Of a DNA stretch of 21,410 nt, positions 20,770 to 21,410 are shown piece after piece. The stretch is from Atopobium sp. (GTDB taxonomy: Bacteria > Actinomycetota > Coriobacteriia > Coriobacteriales > Atopobiaceae): assembly GCA_015258785.1 (NCBI GenBank), contig JABZHP010000015.1, forward strand, positions 1 through 21,410, written 5' to 3'. Under the pieces are notes generated by a model. It ran no database searches and was not told the origin of the DNA. It saw nothing but the letters and a program-made list of their open reading frames with translations. Both the position numbers and the translations under genes were made by a program. Each line of letters opens with the position of its first letter. Positions within the stretch are counted from its first letter, which is position 1.

Positions 20770-21410
20770 ATGGACGTCATAAAAGTAGTAGGTGGCCGTT
20801 CTGTCACAGGAGAGGTCACTGTAGAGGGTGCAAAAAACTCTGCCCTTAAATTGATGGCTGCAACCATCATGGCTCCTGGTGTTACTACACTCACTAACGT
20901 TCCTAATATTGCAGACGTTCACGTCATGGGCAAGGTGCTCAAGACGTTAGGCGCTCGCATTGAAGTCGTTGGTCTTCACGAGCTCAAAATTGATACCACA
21001 GATATTACAAGCTGGGAGACTCCTTACAGTCTTGTTGCACAGATGCGTGCATCAACTGCTGTTTTGGGCCCCCTTATTTCTCGTTTTGGCAAGGCTGTTG
21101 TGGCAATGCCAGGCGGTTGTAATATCGGTGCTCGCAAAATTGACATGCACATCCTGGGCCTCGAGGCTTTGGGTGTTGAATTTAAGGTTGAGCACGGCAA
21201 TATTCACGCAAGCGCTCCTCACGGCATAACCGGCGAGACCGTTTCTCTGGCCTTTGCTTCCGTTGGTGCAACAGAGAACCTGATGATGGCATCAGTCTTT
21301 GCTAAGGGCGTAACGGTCATTGACAACGCTGCTCGTGAGCCAGAAATTGTTGACCTTGCTAATATGCTTAACAAAATGGGTGCCAACATTCAGGGTGCCG
21401 GATCTCCTGT
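20770..21410 (+). CDS. murA: UDP-N-acetylglucosamine 1-carboxyvinyltransferase (3' end cut by window)
   Basis: The first 213 codons are present; the family is about 420 residues, so roughly half is missing. The enzyme transfers enolpyruvate from PEP to UDP-GlcNAc, the first committed step of peptidoglycan synthesis. The frame starts VIKVVGGRSVTGEVTVEGAK, with lysine 22 and asparagine 23 in GAKNSAL and arginine 93 in QMRAST. The catalytic cysteine 117 lies in MPGGCNIGAR. Cysteine rather than aspartate here predicts a fosfomycin-sensitive enzyme, but this is inference. CGGAGG lies just upstream of the ATG. The gene follows the atp operon with no visible terminator and is probably co-transcribed. 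Confidence 0.96.
   Translation, partial: MDVIKVVGGRSVTGEVTVEGAKNSALKLMAATIMAPGVTTLTNVPNIADVHVMGKVLKTLGARIEVVGLHELKIDTTDITSWETPYSLVAQMRASTAVLGPLISRFGKAVVAMPGGCNIGARKIDMHILGLEALGVEFKVEHGNIHASAPHGITGETVSLAFASVGATENLMMASVFAKGVTVIDNAAREPEIVDLANMLNKMGANIQGAGSP

Overview
The window looks like core chromosome of a moderate-GC actinobacterium. The most likely source is a Coriobacteriia member of the Atopobium/Lancefieldella/Olsenella type. This is inferred from the long ATP synthase alpha subunit with an actinobacterial-style C-terminal tail, the mannose-family PTS next to pgi, and the order prfA-prmC-tsaC-rpiB-upp-atpBEFHAGDC-murA. No database search was possible, so the taxon is a judgement. All large genes are intact. 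I see no insertion sequence, prophage, CRISPR array, tRNA or rRNA gene.

Layout. Positions 1-431 (minus strand) hold the first codons of an unidentified gene, a terminator and thioredoxin trxA. Positions 585-2915 (plus) hold an unidentified 175-aa protein and pgi. An AT-rich, gene-free control region (2916-3376) contains repeats, an extended -10 promoter, a palindrome at the expected start site and leader hairpins. It precedes a four-gene mannose/fructose/sorbose-family PTS operon (IIA, IIB, IIC, IID; 3377-6064). A terminator, a 112-aa two-helix membrane protein, the small SRP RNA gene (about 6546-6654) and a DedA-family membrane protein follow. A bidirectional terminator separates these from a convergent 576-aa single-pass membrane protein of unknown function (7469-9199, minus).

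The right half is almost entirely on the plus strand. First come release factor 1 (prfA), its glutamine methyltransferase (prmC), a 3 x 17-bp tandem repeat, a threonylcarbamoyl-AMP synthase (tsaC), rpiB and upp with its terminator. A 410-bp leader/promoter region then precedes the eight-gene F1Fo ATP synthase operon, which runs without a visible terminator into murA, cut by the window edge.

How the genes work together. The PTS would import and phosphorylate a hexose, and Pgi feeds glucose-6-phosphate into glycolysis. RpiB and Upp link pentose phosphates/PRPP to pyrimidine salvage. PrfA is the substrate of PrmC, and TsaC acts in tRNA t6A synthesis, so that block serves translation. ATP synthase couples ATP to the proton gradient, and MurA commits UDP-GlcNAc to peptidoglycan.

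I did not find a clearly new multi-gene system. The most distinctive points are the altered glycine motif in the c subunit, a signal-peptide-like start on subunit b, an insertion in subunit alpha, the structured RNA in the atp operon, the PTS control region, the 17-bp tandem repeats, and two unidentified proteins (175 and 576 aa).
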